63,968 bases of DNA from CAADGU01 sp964581605 (lineage in GTDB: Bacteria > Chloroflexota > Anaerolineae > Promineifilales > Promineifilaceae). A model generated the notes under the pieces. The model made no database searches. It was not told the DNA's origin and worked only from the letters and a program-made list of their open reading frames with translations. Positions 49,672-58,420 of the stretch are shown here, piece by piece (the stretch's first letter is position 1; every line of letters starts with the position of its first letter). Location of the stretch: NCBI GenBank assembly GCA_964581605.1, contig CAZOPF010000023.1, positions 1 to 63,968 on the forward strand. Reading direction: 5' to 3'. A program made the position numbers and the translations under genes.

Positions 49672-51429
49672 CTACTCCACTGGAATCCCAATCAACTCCA
49701 CCGCATCAATCTCATTCCAGCCCAGACCCAGAACCGATTGATCTACATGAATCCGCACACCTACGGCCACCGTGCTGCCATCCGCAAAGACGGGCAGCAC
49801 ATAAGGGCACGAACTGGTGAAATCAAAAGGCGTCATTTCATACACAGATACCGCTTCCCCTTCTGGGGTAATCAGTTCCACCAGCACCACCTGGTCAGGA
49901 TTATAGGTTTGATGGATGTTGATTTGTGTAGCATACACCGGCTGGTCAAAGGTCACTTCCAGCCAATCCACACCGTTGCTGGTGGCCGAAGCCCAGGCCG
50001 TCACCTGGTCGCCACATTCTGGGGTGTCCGGTTCACCCACTGTCTGCATGGCTGACCAACTGGGGTTGCTGTATTCGCTGCTGGCGGTGGCGCTGCTGGC
50101 CCATTGGTTGATGGGGTCGCCCATCGGGGGCAAACCACCCATCGAGGCAGTGGGTTCAGACAAGGCAATTGTCTCCAACATGGCGTCAATCACCGGCAAA
50201 TAATCCACTTCTGAAGCCAGGGGAGTGGCGGCCAATAAGAAGGCCACCCGGTTATTATCGGGATCAGAGATGGCCACAAACTTCACCAGACCGTCCAGGT
50301 TATCGCTCTCAACTTCATACAAGGCGACAGCGGCGTCATAACCGGCGATGGTGACGGCCGTAGCTGCATCGCGCTCTGTGAATGTAGATGCGCTGTCTTC
50401 CCCTTCTGTACTCTGGATAATGCCAATGAAGGCATTCAAAACAGCCACCGGATCATTGACATCGGCGTCGGGGGGGACAACGAAGGCGAGCATGTCCAAT
50501 GGCAGGTTTGTCACCTGAAGCATCACGCCCTCATCCACACTTTCGGGGTCATCCAACAGAGCGGGATCAGACACCACGCGCAGGTCGCCATTTTCGGCCA
50601 GTTCGGACACCCAGTCGTCGGGGTGGCTAATAGCAAAGCCGATCTCCTCAGCGGTTGTTTCCGTGAAATCGGCCGTTGTATCTGGCGCTTCGGTGGGTTC
50701 CGGCGTAGCGGTTGGTTCGGGGGTGGGTGATGGCGCGGGGGTATTGGTGGGCACGGCCGTTGCCGTTGGTTCGGCTGTGGGTTCAGGGGCGGTTTCTTCT
50801 ACGGCCGTATCCCCCGCCGCGGCTACTTCTTCCCCGGCAGCCGCCAGGTTCGGCGTACTCAGTTCAATTGTGCCATACATCGCCTCAAAAATGGCCGCCA
50901 TCTCTTCTTCTTGCGCTTTGGGCGTGGCTGCAAAAATATAGATGATCGCATTTTCATTGGGCACGGCCGTTAACTGCCCAAACATCTCACGGCCGTCATC
51001 CGCCTTCGCATCCACACTCATCTGGGCTGCCGGGTGTTCATTCAGCGTGACCGCTTTTGCCTCTTCACGCACGGTGGCCGTTTCGTCCCCTGACAGTGCC
51101 ATTTCGCTAAACACAGTCAGCAACGCAACGGGATCATCCACATTCACATCTTCCCCGCTTAATGTGCCTATCATGCTCCTGTCAAAACCAGTGATAATGA
51201 GAATTGCCCCTTCGTCTACATTTTGCGGGTTATCAAATAACTCCTGGCTGGTAGCTATCTGGACACTGCCTTCACTGGCCTGGCTCACCCAATCCTCCGG
51301 GTAGCCGATGGTAAAACCCAGTGTCGGCTCGGTCGCTTCTTTGAACGAGGCGGTATCTACGCCACCACCGCCACAGGCCGCCAAAGCCCACAGCACCAAC
51401 AATAGGAACAACAAAATATGGTTTTTCAT
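49672..51429 (-). CDS. Lipoprotein with two PsbP/DUF1795-like repeats and a C-terminal discoidin-like domain
   Basis: The 585-residue lipoprotein (signal ending ALAAC, Cys19) has two homologous domains. The first, about residues 30-195, has LGFTIGYPEDWVSQASEGSV; the second, about 265-425, has IGFAISHPDDWVSELAENGD. Each is followed by an LSGEDV/PPDADVNDPVAVL-type stretch. They resemble PsbP/DUF1795-type folds. A TPEPTATPEPTEAP-type linker joins them. The C-terminus (about 440-585) looks discoidin-like: TSNGVDWLEVTFDQPVYATQ, INIHQTYNP and GWNEIDAVELIG. It is a surface protein of unknown ligand. The ATG at 51429 has GGAGAG nine bases upstream. Confidence 0.8.
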   Translation of the reverse strand: MKNHILLFLLLVLWALAACGGGGVDTASFKEATEPTLGFTIGYPEDWVSQASEGSVQIATSQELFDNPQNVDEGAILIITGFDRSMIGTLSGEDVNVDDPVALLTVFSEMALSGDETATVREEAKAVTLNEHPAAQMSVDAKADDGREMFGQLTAVPNENAIIYIFAATPKAQEEEMAAIFEAMYGTIELSTPNLAAAGEEVAAAGDTAVEETAPEPTAEPTATAVPTNTPAPSPTPEPTATPEPTEAPDTTADFTETTAEEIGFAISHPDDWVSELAENGDLRVVSDPALLDDPESVDEGVMLQVTNLPLDMLAFVVPPDADVNDPVAVLNAFIGIIQSTEGEDSASTFTERDAATAVTIAGYDAAVALYEVESDNLDGLVKFVAISDPDNNRVAFLLAATPLASEVDYLPVIDAMLETIALSEPTASMGGLPPMGDPINQWASSATASSEYSNPSWSAMQTVGEPDTPECGDQVTAWASATSNGVDWLEVTFDQPVYATQINIHQTYNPDQVVLVELITPEGEAVSVYEMTPFDFTSSCPYVLPVFADGSTVAVGVRIHVDQSVLGLGWNEIDAVELIGIPVE

Positions 51430-51516
51430 GTTTATTTACTCTCCTTAAAAATGATTTTGTCTGCGTTCAGACCGGGCAACTGGGAAAGCTGTCTGGTCTT
51501 TAACGATATAAACTGG

Positions 51517-51711
51517 TTATGGGTTGCTATTACCTGATGAACTTTCTGGCCGTACCTGCTGGCGTAGAAAATCCAAAAGCGGCTCAATATCGGCAAAAGC
51601 GTGCCGTTGGCCGGTGTGTGGGTCTTCCACTGTACCTCGCCAGACGGTATCACCCTCTTGCCAGAAACGTACCAAAAAAGCGCGATAGGTCGGCCGTTGC
51701 TCTTCTCGCAT
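51517..51711 (-). CDS. Small conserved protein of unknown function
   Basis: The 64-residue protein starts at the ATG at 51711 (MREEQRPTYRAFLVRFWQEG). The pattern YRAFLVRFWQ, VWRGTVEDPHTGQRHAFADI and EPLLDFLRQQV resembles a short family often seen in Chloroflexota next to regulators and surface proteins; I know no function for it. It lies 87 bases upstream of the discoidin-like lipoprotein on the same strand, so they may be co-transcribed. It is divergent from a SARP-type regulator. Confidence 0.7.
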   Translation of the reverse strand: MREEQRPTYRAFLVRFWQEGDTVWRGTVEDPHTGQRHAFADIEPLLDFLRQQVRPESSSGNSNP

Positions 51712-51856
51712 AATCCTATAGTCCAAATTAACCTGCCCTGTTTGAGGCAGCTGTTTTATAATGATGGTAAGTGGGTATCTCTCATCACATCACTCACTTT
51801 CTAAAGCATAGATAGCAAACGATCCCAAAACGATCCGGGGAAGACGGGTTGGCAGC

Positions 51857-51889
51857 AGATATCCGATTTCTCCCAGAAATCGGATGTCT
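51857..51889. repeat. 33-bp hairpin with ATCCGATTTCT arms
   Basis: AGATATCCGATTTCT (51857-51871), loop CCC, AGAAATCGGATGTCT (51875-51889): 15-base arms with one G-T pair. It ends eleven bases before the ATG of the truncated SARP regulator, so it lies in its leader. Arm length and the TCT-nnn-AGA centre match the hairpin at 52225-52257. Confidence 0.88.
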
Positions 51890-51900
51890 CCATTTCACAC

Positions 51901-53373
51901 ATGGCAGCATTAAGCATTGAACTATTTGGCGGATTGGTGGTGAAATGGCACGGCTGTACCCTCACCACCTTCAAATCACGCAAAACCGAAGCCCTGTTGG
52001 TCTACCTGGCCTGCGCCAAACGGCCGTACCCCCGCGATGAACTGGCCGTCTTCCTCTGGGACGATAGCGACCCGGCCCAGGCGCAGGCCAATCTACGCAA
52101 AACCCTTTCCGACTTGCGCCAACATCTGGATGAATTTCTACTGGTAGACCGGCAGACCATCGCCCTCAACCCCGCCAGCGATATCTGGCTCGATGTGGCC
52201 GAATTCGAGATCCTGACTGATACAAAAGCTGACAGGTCTCCAAGACCTGTCAGCTTTGAACGGGCCATAGAACTGTACAAAGGGGATTTTCTGGCTGGCT
52301 TCTTTTTGCGGGATAGCTACGCCTTTGATGAATGGGCGGCTTTAGAGCGGGAACGGTGGCGGCTCACGGCCGTTTCCACCCTGGAATCCCTGGCCGCCCA
52401 CTACCTGCATCATCGCCAGTACAGCCAGGGCATTCTCCACGCCACCCACCTGCTGGCGTTAGACCCCCTGTACGAAGCCTCCCATCGCTTGCTCATGCGG
52501 CTGCTGGCGCGCAGCGGCCAGCGCAGCGCCGCCCTCTCCCAATACGCCAGTTGTGTGCAGATTTTAGAGGCCGAATTAGGCGTATTGCCGCAGCCAGAGA
52601 CAACGGCCGTCTACCAACGTCTGCGCCATGCCCCGACCCAGCCCGCCCATTTCCCCACCCACTTTACCCCCTTCATTGGCCGCCAGGCAGAACTATCCCA
52701 GATCAGCCAGCTGTTGGGCCACCCTGCCACCCGCCTGCTCACCCTGTACGGGCCGGAAGGCGTGGGTAAAACCCGTCTGGCGCTGCAAGCCACCACCGAC
52801 CTGACCAGCGATTATGAGCATGGCGTTTTTCTTCTCTCACTGGCGCAAACGCCCGCCGACCTTTTCCTGGCGACGGTGAACAAATTACTGGGCGTATCGG
52901 CGACAGCCCAACCGCCTCGCCAACAGCTCCTCGACTTTTTGCGTCCCAGACAATGCCTGCTGATTGTGGATGGTTTTGACGGGCTGCATGGGGCAACGGC
53001 CGTCCTCACCGATATCCTCCGCGCCGCCCCCTATGTCCAATTGCTGGTCACGGCCAGAGAACGGCTGAACCTGCCGCCAGAAGTCGCGCTGGAACTGCGG
53101 GGGCTGCATTGGCCGGACACGGCCGTAACCCCCACCCCGGCCGATAATTACGACGCCATCCAGCTTTTTGTGCAGCAGGCCAGACGCACCTACCCAGACT
53201 TCACCCTCACCAGAGAAAATGCGGCCGATGTGATTCACATTTGCCGCCTGGTGGCCGGACGACCCGGTGATATTGAACGGGCAGCGGCCGTCAGCCACGC
53301 CTTCTCGCCCGCCCAAATTGCTGCCCAAATTGAGCAAAATCCGGCATTTCTCAGTAGACGGGTACGGCCGTGA
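51901..53373 (+). CDS. SARP/BTAD - NB-ARC regulator lacking TPRs
   Basis: The 490-residue protein has an N-terminal winged-helix part (ALSIELFGGLVVKWHGCTL, LAVFLWDDSDPAQAQANLRK). A bacterial transcriptional activation domain follows (BTAD, about 105-245, ending QILEAELGVLPQPETTAVY), then an AAA/NB-ARC ATPase with Walker A YGPEGVGKTRLAL and Walker B LLIVDGFD. It stops soon after the GxP region, where the helper motif GTPLALELAA of its paralogue (54214) reads GRPGDIERAA, and it has no TPR repeats. It may be a truncated gene or a short form. An in-frame 33-bp palindrome inserts residues TKADRSPRPVS near residue 110. Confidence 0.85.
   Translation: MAALSIELFGGLVVKWHGCTLTTFKSRKTEALLVYLACAKRPYPRDELAVFLWDDSDPAQAQANLRKTLSDLRQHLDEFLLVDRQTIALNPASDIWLDVAEFEILTDTKADRSPRPVSFERAIELYKGDFLAGFFLRDSYAFDEWAALERERWRLTAVSTLESLAAHYLHHRQYSQGILHATHLLALDPLYEASHRLLMRLLARSGQRSAALSQYASCVQILEAELGVLPQPETTAVYQRLRHAPTQPAHFPTHFTPFIGRQAELSQISQLLGHPATRLLTLYGPEGVGKTRLALQATTDLTSDYEHGVFLLSLAQTPADLFLATVNKLLGVSATAQPPRQQLLDFLRPRQCLLIVDGFDGLHGATAVLTDILRAAPYVQLLVTARERLNLPPEVALELRGLHWPDTAVTPTPADNYDAIQLFVQQARRTYPDFTLTRENAADVIHICRLVAGRPGDIERAAAVSHAFSPAQIAAQIEQNPAFLSRRVRP
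52225..52257. repeat. 33-bp perfect hairpin inside a coding region
   Basis: AAAGCTGACAGGTCT (52225-52239), loop CCA, AGACCTGTCAGCTTT (52243-52257). Exactly 33 bases, or 11 codons, in frame in the SARP gene. Apart from G/C changes in the arms it is the same element as the intergenic hairpin at 48006-48039. Confidence 0.92.
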
Positions 53374-53430
53374 GGGGTGAGGGAGGGAGAGGGAGGGGGT
53401 GTGAATTCCGGGGATCAACAAATCGAAATG

Positions 53431-53665
53431 CCATCCCTCCTGGGGATGGACCATCCCTCCTGGGGATGGACCATCCCTCCTGGGGATGGACCATCCCTCC
53501 TGGGGNNNNNNNNNNNNNNNNNNNNNNNNNNNNNNNNNNNNNNNNNNNNNNNNNNNNNNNNNNNNNNNNNNNNNNNNNNNNNNNNNNNNNNNNNNNNNNN
53601 NNNNNCCATCCCTCCTGGGGATGGACCATCCCTCCTGGGGATGGACCATCCCTCCTGGGGATGGA
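53431..53665. repeat. 20-bp tandem array CCATCCCTCCTGGGGATGGA
   Basis: Three full and one cut unit before the gap (53431, 53451, 53471, 53491) and three after it (53606, 53626, 53646), all identical. Each unit contains the inverted pair CCATCC / GGATGG. The true copy number is unknown because the gap lies inside the array. Confidence 0.95.
53506..53605. other. Assembly gap (100 N) inside the tandem array
   Basis: Exactly 100 N, with the repeat unit continuing in the same register on both sides (the last unit before it is cut after 15 bases). The gap almost certainly stands for unresolved repeat copies. Confidence 0.97.
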
Positions 53666-53685
53666 ATCCCCAGGCTGCCATAAAA

Positions 53686-53764
53686 AACGCGCTAAAGCGC
53701 GTTAGGGACGGTTTTATAACCTGCTTGAGCAGGTTTTTCGTATCAGACGCCGGATTACATCCGG
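53686..53764. repeat. Block of three consecutive short hairpins
   Basis: AACGCGC-TAAA-GCGCGTT (53686-53703), AACCTGC-TTGA-GCAGGTT followed by TTT (53718-53735), and CCGGAT-TAC-ATCCGG (53750-53764). All have perfect 6-7-base stems and 3-4-base loops. This could be an interspersed repeat or a small structured RNA; the second hairpin resembles a weak terminator. Confidence 0.75.
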
Positions 53765-53879
53765 TGGTAGCAAGGCAATGTATTCCAATTTCTATTTGTT
53801 GTCTGGGGATATTGAGATATTGAGATATTGGTTGGATAATACCCCAAAATCTCAATGTCTTCTAAACGGACGGCTATTG

Positions 53880-54200
53880 ATGAATCGTTACAACACATTG
53901 GCTGATCTCTTTATGCCCGAACCGGCACAATGGGGGTTGCGCGGCGACCCGCACCTGTGGCGGGCTATGCGCGTCTACTTCGCCGAGACGCCACTGCCCA
54001 CCCAGGCGGCCGAATTGGCAGAAAAAGTCGAGCAGGCATTTTGGGCCTTATCGGGCCAACCGCTCGCCACTGCCGAAAAGTTTTACGTGGAAGAATTTGC
54101 ACATGGGGGCATGTCCAGCGGCTACATCTGGCCCGAATTCTGGCGCGAGCAAGCCTTGCCGCTGTTGCAAGCCCGGTTGGCCGCCGCATACTTCTTATAA
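53880..54200 (+). CDS. Small conserved protein (WGLRGDP...HGGMSSG family), unknown function
   Basis: The 106-residue protein begins MNRYNTLADLFMPEPAQWGL. It carries WGLRGDPHLWRAMRVYFA, then FYVEEFAHGGMSSGYIWPEF and WREQALPLLQARLAA. Short proteins with this pattern occur in actinobacteria and Chloroflexota; I know no function. It lies 13 bases upstream of the large SARP/NB-ARC/TPR gene, so the two are probably co-transcribed. A second, truncated copy of its 3' two thirds lies at 58408-58593, about four-fifths identical at the protein level. Confidence 0.8.
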   Translation: MNRYNTLADLFMPEPAQWGLRGDPHLWRAMRVYFAETPLPTQAAELAEKVEQAFWALSGQPLATAEKFYVEEFAHGGMSSGYIWPEFWREQALPLLQARLAAAYFL

Positions 54201-54213
54201 CAGCCTCCTGCCC

Positions 54214-57200
54214 ATGACGCTGACCATTCGCCTGCTGGGCGCGTTTGCTCTGGAACGGCACGGCCGTCCCCTCTCCCTCGGCTCCCATAAAGCAGAGGCG
54301 CTTTTTGCTTATCTGGTGATGCAGGCCCGGCCGTTGCCACGGGAAACGCTGGCCACCCTCTTTTGGGATGGCAGCGACCCTGACCAGGCTTTGGCCAACC
54401 TGCGCAAACTACTCTCACAGCTACGGCCGTTGTGTGAGCCTTACCTGCTGATTGAGCGCCAGACGGTGGAATTTAATCGCCAGCCCGATTACTGGCTGGA
54501 TGTGGCCGAATTTGCCCGCCTGCTCCAGCCAGGCACGGCCGTCAGCCAGATGGCTACGGCCGTACCTCTACACCGCGATCAATTTCTGGCCGGGCTGCGG
54601 CTGCCAGATGCTCCCGAAATTGCAGCCTGGCTGGCGCTGGAACGAGAGCGGTACCGGCAGCAGTTGGCCGATGTGCTGCAAATGCTGGCCCAACACAGTT
54701 TACAAGAGAGAAAGTATGAGGCCGGGATCAGCTATGCCCGCCGCCTGCTGGCGTTGGACCCTCTGAGCGAACACGCCCACCGCCAGCTCATGCTGCTGCT
54801 GGCACGCAGCGGACAGACAGCCGCCGCCATCGCTCAATACCACGCCTGCGGCCACATCCTGGCCGCTGAACTAGGCGTGGAACCATCTCCGGCTACTACC
54901 GCCCTCTTTGCCCGCCTGGAAACGGCCGTCGCTCACCCCACCGACCTGCCCATCCCCGCCAACAGCTTTATTGGCCGCGAAGCTGAACTGGCGCACATTC
55001 ACCAGCTGCTCAACCACCCCGCCTGCCGCCTGCTGACCTTGTTTGGCCCCGGCGGTGTGGGTAAGACGCGGCTGGCATTACACGCCGCTACCGAACGGGC
55101 CATTGATTATTTGCATGGCGTTCATTTTGTTTCGCTCACGGCCGTAGATTCACCCCAGGCATTTGTCACGGCCGTAGCCGATGCCCTTTCGCTCTCCCTG
55201 GCCGGCCCCACACCGCCTGCCCAACAACTGCTGGCTGCCCTGCACCCCCGCGAACTGCTGCTAGTGTTGGATAACTGCGAAACCCTCTTCCAGCCGGAAA
55301 CGGTCGCCGCCATCGAGATACTGGCTGATCTGCTGCAACATGCCCCCCAGGTACAACTGTTAGCCACCTCCCGTGAGCGGTTCAATTTACCGGCGGAACA
55401 GATATTACCTCTGGCCGGGCTGCCTTATCCCCCGGTTGGCACAGAACCAACCACATCCAGCCCGGCCATTCGCCTTTTTGCCGAACGCGCCAAAACGGCC
55501 GTGCCCACCTTCGCCCTCACTCCGGCCCATTTGCCACCCATTGCCCACATTTGCCAACTGGTAGAAGGCACCCCCCTGGCGCTGGAACTGGCCGCCGCCC
55601 AACTACCCCGGCACGATGTACACTCTTTGGTCATCGCCATCAGGCAAAACCTGGATATTCTGGCCGATCAGTCAGCCCGCCCGGAACGCCATGCCAGTTT
55701 ACACGCCGTCTTTGAAAGCAGTTGGATGCAGCTTTTACCGGCCGAACAGCGTGTATTAAGCGGCCTGTCTATCTTTCGCAGCCGTTTTTCGGCGGAAGCG
55801 GCTATGGCTATCGCCCAGGCGGGTTATCAGGAGTTGTTGGGGCTGGTGGATAAGTCGTTTTTGCGCGGGGATGGCGACGGCCGTTACCACCTGCATGAAC
55901 TATTGCGCCATTACGCCGCCGCCAAATTATCCCCGGCGGCCACGGTGGTCGCCGCTGACCGCCACGCCGATTACTTCTGCCGTTGGTTGGCGGGGCAAGG
56001 GACGGCGCTCAATGGCCCGCAGGTTGGCGACGCCCAGGCTGCCATTCAGCGTGAATTGGAACATGGGCGGCAAGCCTGGCGCTGGGCCGTCCAGCACCAC
56101 CAATGGCCGTTAGCCGCCCACGCGCTGCCCGGTCTGGCCCGTTTTTTTCAGCTTCATGGCCCCTTTGCGGAGGGTATCGCTCTCTTTGGCCTGGCGATTA
56201 GTACATTGTCTGAAACCACTGACCAGGAAACAGGGCGAGATTTGTTGGCAGAGTGTCAGGTGCAAACCGCCCTGCTGCTGAACGAACAGGCGGCCTATGA
56301 CCGGGCCATCATCCACGCCCAGGCCGCTTTGGAACTGGCCGATGCCCAGACGTCCGTCCACCTGGCGGCGCGGGTGGAAATTGGCCGCGCCTACGTGGGG
56401 CAGGGGATGTATGCAACGGCCGTGTCCCATCTGCAAACCACGCTGGATACGCTCGCCCATGCCCCCCTGGCGGACGAAACCCGCCGTAATGCCCTCACGG
56501 CCGATTGCTGGCGCGCTTGGGGGCTGGCGGCCCATTTCCAGGGGCAATACCCACAGGCATATGACCTGTTTTCTCAGGCTCTCACTGTAGCCCGCCGCCT
56601 GCAAAATCGCTGGTTAGAAAGCGGTCTGCTCAATAATCTGGGCGTTGTCAGCAAGAATCTGGGCAATTTACCGGCCGCTCGTGCCTATTTTGAACAAAAT
56701 CTGCCCATTACCGCCGCCATGGGTGACCGGCGCGGCCAGAGCAAGACACTGATCAATCTGGGCAGCGTGCTGCGGATGACCGGCCATCTGGCGGGGGCGC
56801 GGGCGGCGTATGCGGAAGCCTTGCCGATCAAGCGTGCTATGGGCGACCCGCCGGGAGAGGGATTGGCGCTCAATAATCTGGGGAATGTAGCCGCTTTGTT
56901 GGGAGATTATGCCGGGGCGCAGGCGTATTTTGACCAGGCATTGCAACTGTTTCAGGATATTGGCCGCCGTCGTGATGAGGGCATGGCGCTTTCTAATTTG
57001 GGGCTGCTGGCCTATTTGCGCGGGGACGGGGCTACGGCCGTGAACCAGAGTCAGGCCGCCCTGGTCATGGCCCGCACCCTCGGCGACCGCTCCACAGAGG
57101 CGTATGCCCTCATCCACCTGGGGCATGGCTTGTGGGCGCAGGGGCATCTGGCTGAAGCCGCTGCCGCCTACGAACAATCATTGGCACTGCGGCAAGCGTT

Positions 57201-57534
57201 GGGCGAAACGCAGATGGTCTGGGAATCACAGGCAGGGCTGGCCCAGGCGCGGTTGGCAGCCGGTGAAACGGCGGCGGCATTAGCACTGGTTGAACCGATT
57301 CTGCCGCATCTGGAAAATGAGGAGGTGAGCATGGTGGAGCAGCCATTTCAGGTGTATCTGACCTGTTATGAAGTGTTGCAGGCGGCGGGCGACGGCCGTG
57401 CCCCCGCCATCCTCAACCACGCTCAACGTCTGCTACAAAAACAGGCCGCCCAACTGACAGATGCCTCCACCCGCCACGCCTTTCTGCATCACGTAGCCGC
57501 CCATCGGCAACTCCTGTCTTTGGGCGCGGGGTGA
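54214..57534 (+). CDS. SARP/BTAD - NB-ARC - TPR transcriptional regulator (AfsR-like)
   Basis: The 1106-residue protein starts at the ATG at 54214 (MTLTIRLLGAFALERHGRPL). A winged-helix DNA-binding part and BTAD domain (to about 245) are followed by an NB-ARC ATPase with Walker A FGPGGVGKTRLAL and Walker B LLVLDNCE. The sensor-like segment LLATSRERFNLP and GTPLALELAA follow, then about ten TPRs (for example ALNNLGNVAALLGDYAGAQA). This is the STAND-type layout in which ligand binding to the TPR part triggers ATP-driven oligomerisation and transcription activation. Its target genes are unknown. It is the full-length paralogue of the regulator at 51901. Confidence 0.92.
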   Translation: MTLTIRLLGAFALERHGRPLSLGSHKAEALFAYLVMQARPLPRETLATLFWDGSDPDQALANLRKLLSQLRPLCEPYLLIERQTVEFNRQPDYWLDVAEFARLLQPGTAVSQMATAVPLHRDQFLAGLRLPDAPEIAAWLALERERYRQQLADVLQMLAQHSLQERKYEAGISYARRLLALDPLSEHAHRQLMLLLARSGQTAAAIAQYHACGHILAAELGVEPSPATTALFARLETAVAHPTDLPIPANSFIGREAELAHIHQLLNHPACRLLTLFGPGGVGKTRLALHAATERAIDYLHGVHFVSLTAVDSPQAFVTAVADALSLSLAGPTPPAQQLLAALHPRELLLVLDNCETLFQPETVAAIEILADLLQHAPQVQLLATSRERFNLPAEQILPLAGLPYPPVGTEPTTSSPAIRLFAERAKTAVPTFALTPAHLPPIAHICQLVEGTPLALELAAAQLPRHDVHSLVIAIRQNLDILADQSARPERHASLHAVFESSWMQLLPAEQRVLSGLSIFRSRFSAEAAMAIAQAGYQELLGLVDKSFLRGDGDGRYHLHELLRHYAAAKLSPAATVVAADRHADYFCRWLAGQGTALNGPQVGDAQAAIQRELEHGRQAWRWAVQHHQWPLAAHALPGLARFFQLHGPFAEGIALFGLAISTLSETTDQETGRDLLAECQVQTALLLNEQAAYDRAIIHAQAALELADAQTSVHLAARVEIGRAYVGQGMYATAVSHLQTTLDTLAHAPLADETRRNALTADCWRAWGLAAHFQGQYPQAYDLFSQALTVARRLQNRWLESGLLNNLGVVSKNLGNLPAARAYFEQNLPITAAMGDRRGQSKTLINLGSVLRMTGHLAGARAAYAEALPIKRAMGDPPGEGLALNNLGNVAALLGDYAGAQAYFDQALQLFQDIGRRRDEGMALSNLGLLAYLRGDGATAVNQSQAALVMARTLGDRSTEAYALIHLGHGLWAQGHLAEAAAAYEQSLALRQALGETQMVWESQAGLAQARLAAGETAAALALVEPILPHLENEEVSMVEQPFQVYLTCYEVLQAAGDGRAPAILNHAQRLLQKQAAQLTDASTRHAFLHHVAAHRQLLSLGAG

Positions 57535-57582
57535 TATACGCCGGCTTTTCACCATGATGACCCGGATAGGCTGTTCCATCAT

Positions 57583-58420
57583 ATGACTTTGCAAAGCTGG
57601 TTAACCCTCTTTCTAGTTCTGCTCATCCTGGTAGGTATTGCGCTGGGGCGGTATCCCTGGCTGCGTATGAACCGGGCCACTATCGCTCTGGTGGGGGGGG
57701 ACGCTGCTCATCATCATGGGCGCGATTTCGCTGGAAGAGGCGTATGCGGCCATTGATATGAACACCATTGTGCTGCTCTTTGCCATGATGATTATCAATG
57801 TTAATTTGCGGCTGGCTGGTTTTTTTCGGTTGGTGAATCGCCACCTGGCGCAATGGGCGCATACGCCGCGTGGGTTGTTGGCACTCATTGTGGGGGTAGG
57901 CGGGGTGCTTTCTGCGCTCTTTCTCAATGACACCATCATGCTCATGTTTACGCCGTTGGTCGTGGAATTGACCGTCGCCCGGCGGCGTAACTCGATTCCC
58001 TATGTGACGTTTATGGACTATCTGGCGCCGGTGGCGGTGGTGGGGCTGGTGCTGGCCTGGGGAGTGCTGGTGGTGGTGTACCGGGCGGAGTTCACGGCCG
58101 TGACCCTGCCCCCGCCTGAGCTACCACCTGACCGCCCTTACCGGCCGTTGCTGCGTAAAAGCATGGTTGCTACAGGGCTGATGTTGGTAGCGTTTGTGGT
58201 CGGTGTGCCGGTGCCCCTGGCGGCGCTGGCGGCGGCCGGGCTGCTGCTTATCACCCGGCGGTTGAAACCGGAGCGTGTTTTCCGGGAGATTGATTGGACG
58301 CTGCTGGTCTTTTTTGCAGCGTTGTTTGTGGTCACGGGAGCGATTGTCACCAGTGGTTTGAGCGACAGGCTGTTTGCTGTTTTGCAGCCGATAGCGGAAC
58401 GGGGAAGGCCGCTGAATTAG
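57583..58420 (+). pseudogene. Broken arsenite/citrate-type permease (frameshift and 3' loss)
   Basis: From the ATG at 57583 the frame reads MTLQSWLTLFLVLLILVGIA and on to ATIALVGG. At a run of eight G (57693-57700) it shifts by one; the next frame continues TLLIIMGAISLEEAYAAIDM and further membrane helices (MLMFTPLVVELTVARRRNSI). Seven G would restore the frame. The gene then stops at 58420 after GLSDRLFAVLQPIAERG, well short of the ~420 residues usual for ArsB/NhaD/CitT-type carriers. It is joined there to the fragment at 58408. The frameshift could be a sequencing error; the 3' loss is not explained by it. Confidence 0.8.

Larger units (their letters stand above)
53374..53879. other. 506-base repeat-filled intergenic region
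   Basis: No gene is visible between the truncated regulator and the small gene at 53880. It holds the 20-bp tandem array with its gap (53431-53665), three consecutive hairpins (53686-53764) and a short GATATTGA repeat near 53808-53830. Open frames in the array are artefacts, because its unit length is not a multiple of three. Confidence 0.8.

Noticed and set aside
53431..53665. Tandem array considered as a CRISPR array
   Set aside because: Units are adjacent with no spacers and no cas genes are nearby.
53370..53855. Long open frames on both strands across the tandem array (VHPQEGWSIPRRDG-type repeats)
   Set aside because: They come from a 20-bp repeat without stops plus the N gap; the unit is not a multiple of three and nothing resembles a protein domain.
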